DNA of 64,000 nucleotides from Gnetum montanum. Taxonomy: Eukaryota > Streptophyta > Gnetopsida > Gnetales > Gnetaceae. Both the position numbers and the translations under genes were made by a program. Below, piece by piece: positions 46,900-59,161 of the stretch. Numbering within the stretch: position 1 is the first letter of the stretch; the number at the start of each line of letters is the position of its first letter. Where the stretch lies: NCBI GenBank assembly GCA_015680685.1, contig MNCI01029978.1, positions 329,694-393,693 on the forward strand, given 5' to 3'. A model generated the notes under the pieces. The model was not told where the DNA came from, ran no database searches, and saw nothing but the letters and a program-made list of their open reading frames with translations.

Positions 46900-49800
46900 A
46901 CTGATATACTTTTTTCTTATGGATAAAAGATGTATTCTTGAGAATAAGTAAAGGAAGCTTAGTTCAATCATGAGTAAGCCCCTATTTGAGGATAAGACAT
47001 AGATGCCTCCAAAGTTGTGGAAAAGGAAGGAAGCTATAGAGTTGCTAAAATTCTCCATCACCCATTTTCATATGGTGATATGGACAAGGTTAGGAGAAGA
47101 AGTGGTCCTATAGGCTTTAGAGAAAATCGTTCCTAGACTCTCTACATAGCTCATAGAGATCATCTTCAAGTTGTGGTGAGATATAGAGGAACTAACCAAG
47201 GATGTCATGGTATACAAAAAACACCTAGACAAGCTGTGGAAATGAAGGGAATATTGAGAGCCCAACAATGATAGCACATTTCTACTGGGGATACAAACCA
47301 TAAGAGTAATGTCCAATTCACTTGGCATTCAAAATGTTTTTTGAGAAGTGAGTTAGAAAAAATTAGTCATTGAAAGAGGAAGTTAGGCTTTATTTCCTAA
47401 AGATCCTAACTTTGAAATTTTATGATATAGGTTTAATGATTTGGATGTCTAGAGTCTTTATCATCTGGCATTCATTCAGAATCTATTATGAAACTCATAT
47501 TAGCATTGGAATTGGAGGCCTCAACTGATGTCCCAATATGATGCACAATACAATAACCTAAAGACACATAGATTTTGGAGTGAATATGAAAGTAGGAGAT
47601 GGATTCATTCATGGTAGAATGAAATACATGGTGAGAACATAGAGTGGCCAAAGGGGTCAAGGATCATGTTAAGACAAAAAGATAAGCAAAGTCTTGAAAG
47701 GAAAATTTATTTTATTTTTTTTAGAAAAGGAGAAGTTTGATAGAAAAGGTTTATGCTTATTTGTAAGTCAAATAAGTATCGATAACACCAAATTCATTGA
47801 TGTCATGGGAGAAGTGGGAGAATATGAAGTGAGATCCACTAGCAAGGTGAAGTATTCAAAAGTGGCTTTTTGAAGGTGAAGGAGTGAAGTATTTTGGAAA
47901 ATTTGATAGGGTAGGGATCTTATGTGCTTTAGACTTAAAGCAATCCTATCCTAGTGTAGAAAAATATGTAGAATTAATCAAGATTTAGGTTGCAAACAAG
48001 GCAGTATTTTTGATATGTGTAGAGTAGAAACAAATAATGATAACTTGGGATTTGGCTACACTGAGGTATTGGTTGGAACTCCTAGAGAGGGAAATATAGA
48101 TCAATAGCACAAAGCTTGATTTGCTAGAGCTGTTAGTGGTGGAGGAGCAAGTAGGATTGTAGAATAGAGACACTATCAATGTTAACAAAGGGAATAATAA
48201 AGATTTAAATAAGCTTTTTCCTTTATTCATAAAAATATTCTTCTACAACAAGATTGGGTGAAAATGGAAACTAGCCCCTAGGAGGTTGTATAGATTGTAT
48301 GGGGTAATGTGCCAAGGAAGGACAGTTGATTAGGTACCAGTGATCTATCAAGAGGTATTTAAAGAGATAGAGAAACTACCTCAAGAGGACAAGAAAGGGA
48401 AGAAGAAGATCATGAGTAAAGGGATAGATTTTGGTTTTTATTATAGTTTAATGAGAGTAGTGACAACATTGTTTGCCTATCATAGAGAGAAGTAAATCAA
48501 CGTTACTTTAGAAGTAGACTTTAGACTTCGACTATGTCAACACTTAGGATGTTTGATGATAGCTTATAGCATTAGAGGTGGTGGTCCTTTGACATCATCA
48601 TGATAGACCAAAGAGGAAATTGGATCTTCAATATCTGAAATCATTGAAGAGCCCTAAAAAAAATAAGTGGAGATATAGAGATAGTAAAGGATGCACTTTT
48701 GGAAAGCATCTTCGTGATTGTTGAAAAAGAAAAGACATTGAGAAAGAGAAACTCTTCAAGAAGAAGGAATATCTTCACTGATGTCAAAAGTTAGCATCTC
48801 TAAGAAGAAATTAGAACCAAGAATAAGTAAGTATTTAAGTTAATTTTTCTGTAAATTTTCTGCAAGTGTCTTCAATGCAATGTCATTTCTAGTTTTGACA
48901 TCCCTAAAAAAAATGGTGTGATGCTAAAACTTAATCATTTTTAACTATAGAGACTATAAAAGACATGAGGGCTTTAGAACATGAAGCAAAGAGGTTATGT
49001 TTTATGCTTCCTTTAATTCTAGAAGAACAAAAGGAAGGTATAATCCAACAGAAGGAGGACTTCTTGGAGGACTTTTTTTCATCTAAGGAAAACAAAGGGG
49101 GAAGAGAAAGTATGAATTTTTCTAAGTTTCTTAATTCACCTTTTGATGAAATAGGCCAAGAAGAGTAAGAGGATAAAGATAGGAGAAGGGATTAACTTCT
49201 AGAATTAGAACTCCCTCCTCTACTTCTTGTAGATGTTACTCCTTCAAGCAAACTAGTTTTGATTGATGTAGAGGTTTGCAAGTGGATCAAGGAGGTGACA
49301 AGTTCAAGACTTTCCACATCATATGATAAGTAAAAATGATATGAAATCAAAAGTTTCTACATTAATCATATTTTAATGTTGAAAATACTTAGTCATTTTC
49401 TTCTCTTTGCTAGAGATGAAAAGAAAAATCTAGGCTTGTGTTAATGTTTAGTAGATTATGTTGGAAGATCTAGCAAAAGATATGGAAGAAAATTTAAAGT
49501 TATTATTAGCTAGAGGCATAGAATATGATGTTCTCTTGGTTGGAAAAAGTTATTATTAGCTAGAAGCATAGAATTTGATGTTTTCTTGGTTGGAAAAGAA
49601 AAATAAAGATAAAGTGAGATAAGGATCAGATCACTTTTCATGATCTTATAATAAACATATATGTAGCAATAGAAAATATTCTTGTAGATAAAATAAGTTC
49701 TATCCTCAACTATGGTAAGGATATGGGAGTATTGGCCATTGACCATGTGAACACTAATGCCATACTCTTAGATTCATTGGAGCAAGAATGGAAGGATAAA

Positions 49801-50434
49801 GAGAAGAGTGAAAGACAAATAAAGATGTTGTCACACTAAATTGAACTATTGGTAGTAGAAGTTCAAGGTAGTAGCACAATTAGGCATAATTCTCCTCCCC
49901 ATTGATATTGGACATAAAGGAATAACGAAATTGAATTCAAAAGAGCTTTAATAAAAAGGAAATGATTAATGCTTTCCATGACATACTCAATTACCAACCT
50001 AAGAAACTTAGTTGTAGCATGGGAAGGTTGGAGAGGAAACATGAGAGTAATAAGAAGTGGTAAAAAAGGGAGCATCACAAGTTATTAAAAGAGAACAAAG
50101 GTATCTATATTGATAGAGAAATAATATTTCTATTTATTAAATGGACTAAGCTAAAAGAATTAGTTGAAGATTTTTCACAAAGTGTGGTAATTTTCATACT
50201 AGCAGAGAAATAGAGGGATCTTGAAGAGGAACTAGTGGCAAAAGGGGAAGATGATGATATCTCCTTAGAAGAGTTAAATATCTATGAGGAAGAATGGGAT
50301 ACTATCCTATCTAAGATCCCAAGTTTAGCTTTTGACAAGTTAGATAGACCCAACCTAAGCTTGAAGGATATAGAACAGTGGATCCTTGAGATCTATGAAG
50401 AACCCAAGGTAAGAATTAAGACTTTGATTATTTA
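46900..50434 (+). pseudogene. Unidentified decayed coding region
   Basis: Across about 3.5 kb the plus strand alternates short open segments with protein-like composition, broken by stops and shifts. Examples are IEELTKDVMVYKKHLDKLWK (about 47190), PVIYQEVFKEIEKLPQEDKK (about 48345), YYSLMRVVTTLFAYHREK (about 48440), MRALEHEAKRLCFMLPLILE (48965) and an acidic MAKGEDDDISLEELNIYEEE (50235). Charged, helix-rich composition and position next to gypsy pol suggest a retroelement ORF such as gag, but no diagnostic motif was found. The last 306 bp are duplicated in inverse at 50534. Confidence 0.4.
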
Positions 50435-50840
50435 NGCTAGCCCTTGTCTACTCTTTTCATGATTTTCATGTAAATAATAAAGATCATGTGAGTTAGTTAT
50501 ATTTTTTTATCTCTTAGATAGAATAAAATAAAATAAATAATCAAAGTCTTAATTCTTACCTTGGGTTCTTCATAGATCTCAAGGATCCACTGTTCTATAT
50601 CCTTCAAGCTTAGGTTGGGTCTATCTAACTTGTCAAAAGCTAAACTTGGGATCTTAGATAGGATAGTATCCCATTCTTCCTCATAGATATTTAACTCTTC
50701 TAAGGAGATATCATCATCTTCCCCTTTTGCCACTAGTTCCTCTTCAAGATCCCTCTATTTCTCTGCTAGTATGAAAATTACCACACTTTGTGAAAAATCT
50801 TCAACTAATTCTTTTAGCTTAGTCCATTTAATAAATAGAN
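50129..50840. repeat. Perfect 306-bp inverted repeat bounded by single N bases
   Basis: Arms 50129-50434 and 50534-50839 appear identical by eye. They encode the same 66-residue peptide on opposite strands. Each is followed by one N (50435 and 50840). The spacer is 98 bp. The lack of any divergence among otherwise heavily decayed neighbours, and the same layout at 16.7-17.2 kb, point to an assembly fold-back. Confidence 0.9.
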
Positions 50841-50849
50841 CTAGGGCAC

Positions 50850-53160
50850 CTTAGGTAGTCTTTCCAATTTCCTTAAGACTTAAAAGATCTATTGCAAGGT
50901 GAAATAAATGGATACGGGTAAAAATGTATAAATGTAGATCCCATAATGGATTAGTGAGCAAGAATGAAATATTATACTACAAATAATAGAAAATATGTCT
51001 AGAAAAAATTGTAAACTTTGTATTAATTACAAAGTACAATGGTGAGAGAATACAATGTGTGAACTATGAATATTCTACAAAAATTATGCTAAAGGTCTAG
51101 CTTATGGATGGATAGTGTATGTCTCGCAGTTCTCCTAAATGTGTCTAACTTGCTTGATCTACTTTCGGATGAAACTACAATAGGTTTTTCCTACTCATGA
51201 TGATCAGCATTAGAATGGCTTTGGGCTTTCAAATCTCTGCTATGCTTCAAAACTCTCAAGCTTGGAGAGTTTGAATGATCCAAAAGTCCCCAAAAATGGT
51301 CTCCATTCTTGTTTTTATAGGCCACCATTTGTCATTACTATGTTGATTAGTTTCTGCCAAGTGTCTTGGGTAGTTACATAGCTTATTTGGTTGTTTTAAT
51401 GGCCCAAAACTATAGCATATGGCCCACAAGTGGTTTTGACATTTTATGTTGCAATTAGCAAAGTTTTTGACTTTTAAGCCCAAATACGCTAGCATAATGA
51501 AATTTACATCGTACTTGGAAATTTGGACCATGAATTTTCATTTTACATGTTTTAAAAGAGTTCATAATTTTTGCCAAAATAAGGTCACAAGGTAGCATTT
51601 TTTATGGGAAAAAAGGTAATTAATTGTGCTCTTGAATTTGATCAAAATTACAATTAAAATATGGCTACAAGGCTTCTCTGTTCGTAACATGAATTTTCCT
51701 TGAGGTGTTTCATTGTTCCTTCTTTATTGATGTTTTTAGGATTGACTCAAAAGACATCAAGAAAGAATGCAAAACATCACTGCAGATTTTTCACTAAAGT
51801 TTCCCTCTCCATACTTGATTTTGTGGTTGTCGAATCATGCTAAGAAGCATTTGCAATGGTGAAGTACAAAATGGAATGTGTGGACTGTTGAACTTAGAAG
51901 TGGGGAGGATGAATAAGTTTCCTAAATTAAAATTCTTTGGATAAAGCACACACACCAAATTTAACATGGTTCTCCAACTTGGGTAGTCCAAACTTAGAGG
52001 ATAGATCACAAGCACACCTCTAGACTTTGTTGCTCTCAAATATGGTTTAAAGGATACCACACCTTATACAATGTCTAAGCTCCACTATAGAGTGTTGTGA
52101 TGCTACACCAACCACTCAACCTCGCAAGGTCTTGTTAGGCTTAGAATATGATTTCCAAGCTTTCACAACCTTTACAATATTGAGCTATGGTCTAGAGTAT
52201 TGTGCTACAACACCAACCACCAACCACTCAATCCCATAGGATCTTGATAAGCTCAATCAAGATACCTTTCCACAAGAGGCACATCAACCTTGTAGGGTAA
52301 TAATGGAGAACAAAAATTACAAGGGATGAATGCAACTTAGTTTGCTGATCCTTGTACTTTGAGGTACAACACACTTTACAATGGACAAATGATAATACAA
52401 TGAAGAGAAACAGTGATTACAATGATTGCCAAATGATTTCACAATGATTATACAAGAGCTTGCACATTTGCCAATGAAAGTGATGTCTTATTATAGTTAC
52501 CATGTTTTCAAATCCATCTTAGAACTTGTGCAATGGCTAGCTAACAGTAGCTAATGGTCATGGAAGGCATCTTCTTTGTGCTTGAGTTATCTTTTTGTAT
52601 TTTCTCTCCATTTTGGAAAGATGTCTTTGATTGGTGGAAGATGTCTTTTTGAAATCTCCATTATGGGAAGATGTCTTTGTTTGGAGAAAGAAATCTTTCT
52701 GAAACTGGCTTGCATTCTATGATGACGTCTTTGTCTAGTGAAGATGTCCTTGCTTGATGAAAGATGTTTGCTATTTTTGGAGATATCTTTGTTTGTGCAT
52801 CCTTCAGTTCTACCAAGACATCTACTATTTCTCAAAGACATCTTTCTTCACCTTCCTTTGCATGATAAATACTTCATTCCTTGTTCATAATCTTGCACTT
52901 CTGCATGCTTCAGTGATGACAACTTTGCTTATGAGTTAATTTGTCCACTTTCTTGAATACTTACATGTTTGCTTGAGACCTTGTGGATGACCTTTTCCTT
53001 TAAGCTCTAAACCAGTTCATTCTTTGTCATCAATGTAGGCTTTATCTTATCTTGGTTTTCCAAGCACGTTGTCCTACAAACATAACAACCACACAACCAT
53101 ACACACAACCTTTGTCTCCAATTTACTTAATGTTTTGACATACTAAAAGGTCCACAATAT
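50850..53160 (-). mobile_element. Putative copia-type LTR (about 2.3 kb), edges uncertain
   Basis: On the minus strand AAAAAGGGGAATATTG (53164-53179) resembles the purine tract found before the 3' LTR of SIRE/Maximus-like copia elements, and sequence from about 53160 leftward would be the LTR. A TATA box (CTATAAAAAC, minus) lies near 51320. U3 at 52590-52850 is filled with AGATGTCTTT-like words. The U5 end was not located and may be affected by the N at 50840. Confidence 0.45.
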
Positions 53161-53164
53161 TCCC

Positions 53165-55249
53165 CTTTTTGGTGATGTTCAAAACTTAAGAAAATGGGTT
53201 AGTGATCATACAAATATAACCATACTACTCTCACGCTTTTTGAATAGCAATAAAAAGGATAAACCACATAAACATGTTTCAAAAGAGACATCATAAAAGA
53301 ATAATAATTTCAGAGAATATGCATAACCAATATCATGTAAGAATACCAAGGAGATAAAAACATGTAGCTAAGTAAGAATATTAGTTAAAGTGCACACATT
53401 TTTCAGCACTAAGTTTCATGAAGACCTACCCATAATTTTTCAAGAATCAATCCAAGCCTTTTAGGTGATATTCAAACTTAAATCTTGAAGTGAATTATAA
53501 GCTTGAAGATCAAGTAACCTATCTCTAAATCAATAAGTCATTAGTAGGAAATATTGCATGGATCATTGATTTTCTAATATTCTTCTTCTTTTTAAATTAT
53601 CAGAAAAGACTAGGGCATAGAAATCTTTATGATTGCAATGTAACTTTACAATTTGAAACTAGCCATGCCAAATTTTAAATTATTGAGCTATGAAGTACAT
53701 CAAAAGTAAACCTATTCAAAGAATGTTTCAATAAAAATCATGGATACTTTGCCATAGATAGAATGATCATGTTCTTGCTCATATTGTTGTAAGGAGTAAT
53801 GTTAACTATTTGCTTTCTTTCATAAAATATAGGTATTCCTTGCTCCAGATTATTCTTGAATATTGAAGAGGTGGGTTGATGATACATTGAAATCTACTCT
53901 TTTCAATTCAAAAATAAGGAGCTACAACCAAATCAAAAATAAATAACAACACACAAGTTGATGCCAATGATAGATCATTAGGTACAAGCAACTTATCTAT
54001 TTGAAACAATTATCTCATTAAAACTTGTATCTTGATACTCAACCAGAAATTTGGAAAACATCAACATAAGGATATGGAAGCCATAAGAGAAACATGCATA
54101 TTTTGATTTTTGTTCAAGGTAGTGTGACAAACACAACCATTGATTAAAAATAAATCATGCTAATATAGAAATATGTATATATATATATTCATGTACCTCA
54201 GTTTTATCAAAGGATATCAAGAACACAAATTCAAAACTTTGGCATTCTCTTATAGAGAAAAAAATACCTCTTAAAGCATTTTCTTGCTTATTTTGGAATA
54301 TTTTGCTATTTTTAGTGTTTCTTAGTTGAAGTCTCCCCCTACATTGATGACCTCCAAGATGATGATGTATAATGAGGAATAGGCTCCCCTTACACATGTG
54401 CTACTTATCTTGAGCTTTTAAGACAATGTGTAAATGTTGTAAACCACCAAAAAACTACAACTATAGGTCATCATTAAGATCAAATGTGGAGACTAAGGTC
54501 TACAATGAATATAATTTTTCAAAAGCTTATCTTATGGCAAAAAGTATTCCAAAGGACATGAGCTTAGAAGAAGTTTAGATTAAGAAAGATTGAAAGCAAG
54601 AAAAACATCAACTAAAATTATTACAAGATGAAGGTCCAAGGGAAATTATTATAAGTGTTACACTAAATATTTGTATAAAATCACTTGTATGAAGCTTAAG
54701 GATGAATGTAAGAGATTCTCTAAAAAAAATTTCTAACACTTCTTTGATCTAGACAAGACAAAAAAATTTGGACTACTTAAATCATATTCTTATTAACTAG
54801 CAAGCAAAGAGATGGAAACTTACCTTGACTTACCTTGTTTGCTAGTGAGAAGAGAATATTAATGGAGTTTGAGATGAGGTCCCCTATCATGAAGTACCTC
54901 CTCATCCTTTGGTTCCTTTTCCTTAGATCGTGTATGTGATGTCTCCATTTGTTTATATTCTTTATGATAGAATCCTTGATCACTTATTGCATTGTTACTC
55001 CACTTCTCTTCATTTTCATTTATTGGGTACATGCATAATTTCCTTACCAAAGCCTTTTTGACAATACCAAGCATTGATCTTGTTTTGATCATCATGAGTA
55101 TAGTTAAGAGTTTTCTTGCAACCATAATTTTTACACACAAATAAAGTATATTCATTATGATCAAGATTATAAAACCTAACTATGCTTGAGCTTGAATTCT
55201 CATGTGTAATTTCCTCTAAATTATTTGGCTATTTTTTAGGAGTTTCTTT
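53165..55249 (-). mobile_element. Internal remainder of copia-like element, pol missing
   Basis: Lies between the gag remnant and the purine tract on the minus strand. Short lysine-rich frames occur at 54777-55164, but no integrase, RT or RNase H motif was found. About 2 kb is far too short for a copia pol, so it was deleted. A second pyrimidine-rich word (CTCCCCTTACA) is at about 54386. Confidence 0.4.
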
Positions 55250-56171
55250 TTCTTAAACCTTGTTGTAGTCCTTACTAAAATAGGTTAGTTGTTGAATCCC
55301 AGCTTTTATGTCTGAGATCTCTTCTTTCACTTTAGCATGGATAGCATCTAACTTAGCAATTACAAATTTATTTTCCTTCCTTATCAAATGATGTAAAAGA
55401 AAATTTTCTTCTTTAAATTCACTATACCTTTTGTCACACTTACCATCTTGTTCAAGCACATTGTGGGGAATTTTCATCAGTAAATGTAATGCATATGAGA
55501 TGTGAATCATTGTAAGAATTGCATACTTCTTCTTCACTTTACTCACCATCATACCAACTTGTATAAAATTTGGTATTTTTCAATTCCTCATCATTGGATT
55601 TATTCTTTGGCTGTGCCTTGCTATCACTAGGACATTTGAAGGATATATGGCCTTTTCTACCACAAACCCAACATTCTATAAAAGAGAAATATAAGCTAGA
55701 ATTCAAAAAGTTTTTACCTCTTTTTCTACCTTTGAATAGATTGGGTCTTTGATGAGATGCTTCCTTGTTTCTTCTTGTAAGCAATCATTGTAGCTTCCTT
55801 GAGAGAAAGGCAATTTCATCTTCACTGCCCTCTTCATGCTCATTGAGTTCCTTCTTCTTGGAGGTAGTCTTTAGAGTAATAGGTCTTTCTTGGATGGCTC
55901 ATTCACTTATGAGATTTATTTCATAAGCAATGAGAGCACTTTGAAGCTCTTCAAATTTCAAAGTTGAGAAATTTCTAATTTCCTCCATAGCTATGACATT
56001 TGATCTAAACTCTGGTTGTAGAGTTCTAATCATTTTGATGATGACATCACTTTTGGGAAAATATTTTCTAGTTTCTCTAATAGCTACAATAAGGAAATAC
56101 CCTTTGGAACATATGCAATGCTGCCACTCTAGGCATCTTGCTAATCCTTCAAAGATGTTGTACGACATCAT
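55250..56171 (-). pseudogene. Copia-type gag (UBN2 and zinc knuckle)
   Basis: Read leftward on the minus strand, 56171-55899 has a UBN2-like capsid segment. Its landmarks are KMIRTLQPEFRSNVIAMEE, LSTLKFEELQSAL and AYEI, which parallel the LP.W...V.AIEE...LSLDEL...L..YE pattern of plant copia gags. At about 55670-55630 is a zinc knuckle, CWVCGRKGHISFKC (CX2CX4HX4C). Downstream is a long helical tail (55552-55253). Frames are split but the motifs are intact. The 5' end runs into the inverted-repeat arm at about 56096. Confidence 0.75.
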
Positions 56172-58320
56172 GCTGATCCCCCAGACCTACTACCACCACG
56201 ACTCATCACCCTAGTAGTAGCCTCCCTGGTTAGTGCCTATTGCTGGAGTTCCAGCAGTATTGTGGCTTAGCCACAATATTGTTAACCTCCAGCCCCTACC
56301 AGCACCTGAGATCAAGAGACATTCAGCTATTAGGTAGCCAATCTCACTACTAAACTGAGAATGCGTGCCTTCGGCAAGGATTCCTGAGCATTTGCATTCA
56401 TAGCAACTCTTGGCATCTTCAATGCCAACCTCTCCATGATGATGCTACCAAAACCACTGCTGGCCTTCCTGGTTTGGACATCGTACACCAACAAAGATGT
56501 CCAGAGCTTCAACAATGTCTGCAGCAAGCATGAACTTTGCCTTCGTTTTGCATCATGATTGTTTCTCTTGGTTTGCTCTCTATTATGTTTGCAGGGTGCA
56601 TATAGGAGGGGCATCGGTTGAAGGTATGTCTCACCAACAAATGATATAATGTTACAAGGTGGTTGTCTTGATTAGCTTGGCTACTTTAGAGTGCACATCC
56701 CCTCCTATCCTTTAAACCCCTTCACCTTACTCTTCTCACCCACAATTCCACTCCCTTCCCTCTTTTACAAGCTTTTCCCAACACCTGTCAAGCCCTCCCA
56801 TTTGCCCAACTGCAAAGTCCATAACGTGCGTAACACAACTTGCCACATGGGAAGCATTTGTAGATAGGTTAAAGCCCCACGTGGATGTAACAAAACTCAT
56901 CCTGGGAAAGAAACACCTGTCCTACACACACAAGGTTGTTTGTGAATGTAAAAGGAAAAACAACAAAATGCAAAAGTGTAAGAGAGCAAAGCTCACATGC
57001 AAAAAAAAAAATGTGCCTAAAACAAATGGCACATAAGCTGTTTCGCCGTCACCCTCTCCAAGTGTTCTAACGAGAGGTCAAAGGTTAGTAAAAGAAGAGA
57101 TGGCCACGCAAACAACTCCCTCACAAGCACTCCGATGAGGGATTCTACTAAGTTTCATCTTTACCATTTTCTTGAACTTCTTGCCTCCAGCTTAAACCTT
57201 CCCTTTTCCACACATAACCAATGCAACACTCTCAAGCATAACTGAGCGATATCTTAGCAATCACCAAAGAGCAATGTTAGTGTTTTGTCTCTTGTGGTGT
57301 TTCTTATTCTTTGTCGGCATCTCTCGGGTCCATCCTCTAAATGTTGACAAAGAGAGGCCAATGAAACATCCTAAATTTTCAAGGCATTCTTGCTTCATCG
57401 GGTCCTTGGAATTCAAGCGGCATCATGGCAAAAAATGGACACTCCGAGTCTAGACTGTCTAGTTTGGCAAATTTTCTACTCTCGGTGTTCACAGGCCTAA
57501 CGGACTCTCCAGCCTCCCCACTTGGGTAGTTCATTAAACTGACAATCTACTTGGAGGCAATGCGTGGGGTTGTCGACGGTGCTCAGGATGCACAAAATAG
57601 TTTGGCAAGTTTTCTAGTCAAGAAGTTTGCTACGCTACGCTACGCTATGTAGCGTAGCAGGCCTTAGAAGACAATTGCAGGATGAAGTGCTATGCTATGC
57701 AGCATAGGACAATGTAGCAAAAGAAAAGCAGAAAGGCCCAGCTTACTTAGTGATTTCAATTTCACTGAGCAAGCACCTCTGGTCTTCAAAACTAGTTGCT
57801 TCACTTAACTTTGAGTCCTTCGGAAAAGCTCCCATTGCTAAAAAAGTAGCAGATCAAATGAAAAGCAGGCTATGTTGGTTGCTATGCTACGTAGCGTAGC
57901 ACAACATAGCAATCATGCAAGAAAGAATAGAAGGTATCTCGAAGGGAAGATTAGTAAGTTGCAATTGGAGTTGTTAGCACAATTAGGCTTCAAGCAAAAG
58001 TTTGCAACCTCAGGCGAATGAAAGTGGCCGCTACACTATACTATGCTACGTAGTGTAGCAAAGATGCAAAAGTAGAAGAAGCACTTCAACGCATGCCAAA
58101 GCTCCCAGCAAATGTAGTTAACTCCGTTACAAAATTTCTTCTTTGAACTAGTGGCCAAGCTATGCTACGCTGCATAGCATAGCACCATGTAGCAAGATGC
58201 TATGCTACACCAAGCATGCTATGCTACATAGTGTAGCACCATGTAGCAAGATGCTACGCTATGCTAAACATGCTACACCCCATAGCGTAGAATAGCATAG
58301 CATATGGTTACGCTACCTCA
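56096..58320 (+). repeat. Left arm of large inverted repeat
   Basis: Inverse of 59162-61335 over about 2.2 kb with many substitutions. Matching landmarks are the GCAATGCTGCCACTCT block at 56118 and 61305, TGCTGGAGTTCCA at 56233 and 61181, and the TTTGGCAAGTTTTCTAGTCA block at 57601 and 59795. It contains 3' non-coding element sequence followed (from 57342) by LTR U3 with GCTACGTAGC palindromes. It is diverged, so real rather than an assembly fold-back. Confidence 0.8.
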
Positions 58321-59161
58321 GCATGCTTCACCCCTTGTCTACATGACTAGCATGCATCTCCAGTTCTAACAGTGTAATTGCAGCCTGACAAGCTCATCAA
58401 TCAACTTTGCATGCCCATGTAGCATAGACACATCAACATCTCATAGGTCCAGGACATGGGACATGTGTCATCCAAGCCTTACTTCATGCATTCCCTTGGC
58501 CCTATAAATACCCCGATGAGCAACACTCAAAGGGTTGGTAATTTTGAGAAGCTTTGTGCAAGGTTGACAAAAATTATTGGTCGGCAAATTGTCTGGTTGG
58601 CAATTTTGAGCACCTTTATGCATGATTGGCAAACTTGAGCAGTTAGCAAATTCTGTTAGTAGTTAGCAAAACAAACCCCCTTATTTTCAGTTAGCATCTA
58701 GATAACAAATTGGCTTTGTAACATCTGGGCATTGTTGGCTTTGGAGTCCACGTTCATGAACATTTTTGGCTTGCTTTGAATGTCCTAGTTACTTTTGGGA
58801 TCTCTGTGCTTCCCAGTGTTGTACAATCAATTGTATCCACCTGGAAAAGTAAATTCATAAACTTGAAGCAGTGCATTCCTTAACTTCTACTTTATTCTTC
58901 TCTTTATCATTGCATTTTACATTGTTTTCTCTTTCCTGCATTCAAAAAATTTCATTTTTACGTTATAAGAATTGCTTTCACATTAAACATTTGCAAAAGG
59001 TTATAGTAACAGCAATTAAGTCCCTATCTGATCAACTAGACCATTCAGGGCACCACATTTTCGTTTAATCTAGCATGGCCCTCACGCGGATCCAGGGTTA
59101 AAACTATCACTACCGACAACCTCTCAGTGTTTTCTAGCCACCGACGTTTTTGGTCACAACA
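57342..59161 (+). mobile_element. Large LTR (about 1.8 kb), plus strand
   Basis: Starts TGTTGACAAAG and ends GTCACAACA, giving TGTTG/CAACA inverted ends. A TATA box (CTATAAATACC) is at about 58500, followed by a R/U5-like pyrimidine-rich region (58870-58960). U3 at 57630-58310 holds many GCTATGCTACGTAGCGTAGC-like palindromes. A purine tract is not obvious before the start, so the 5' edge is tentative. Confidence 0.5.

Noticed and set aside
50235-50733. Two divergent copies of a small gene encoding the same 66-residue acidic peptide
   Set aside because: Both lie in perfect inverted arms bounded by single N bases. More likely one decayed segment and an assembly fold-back.
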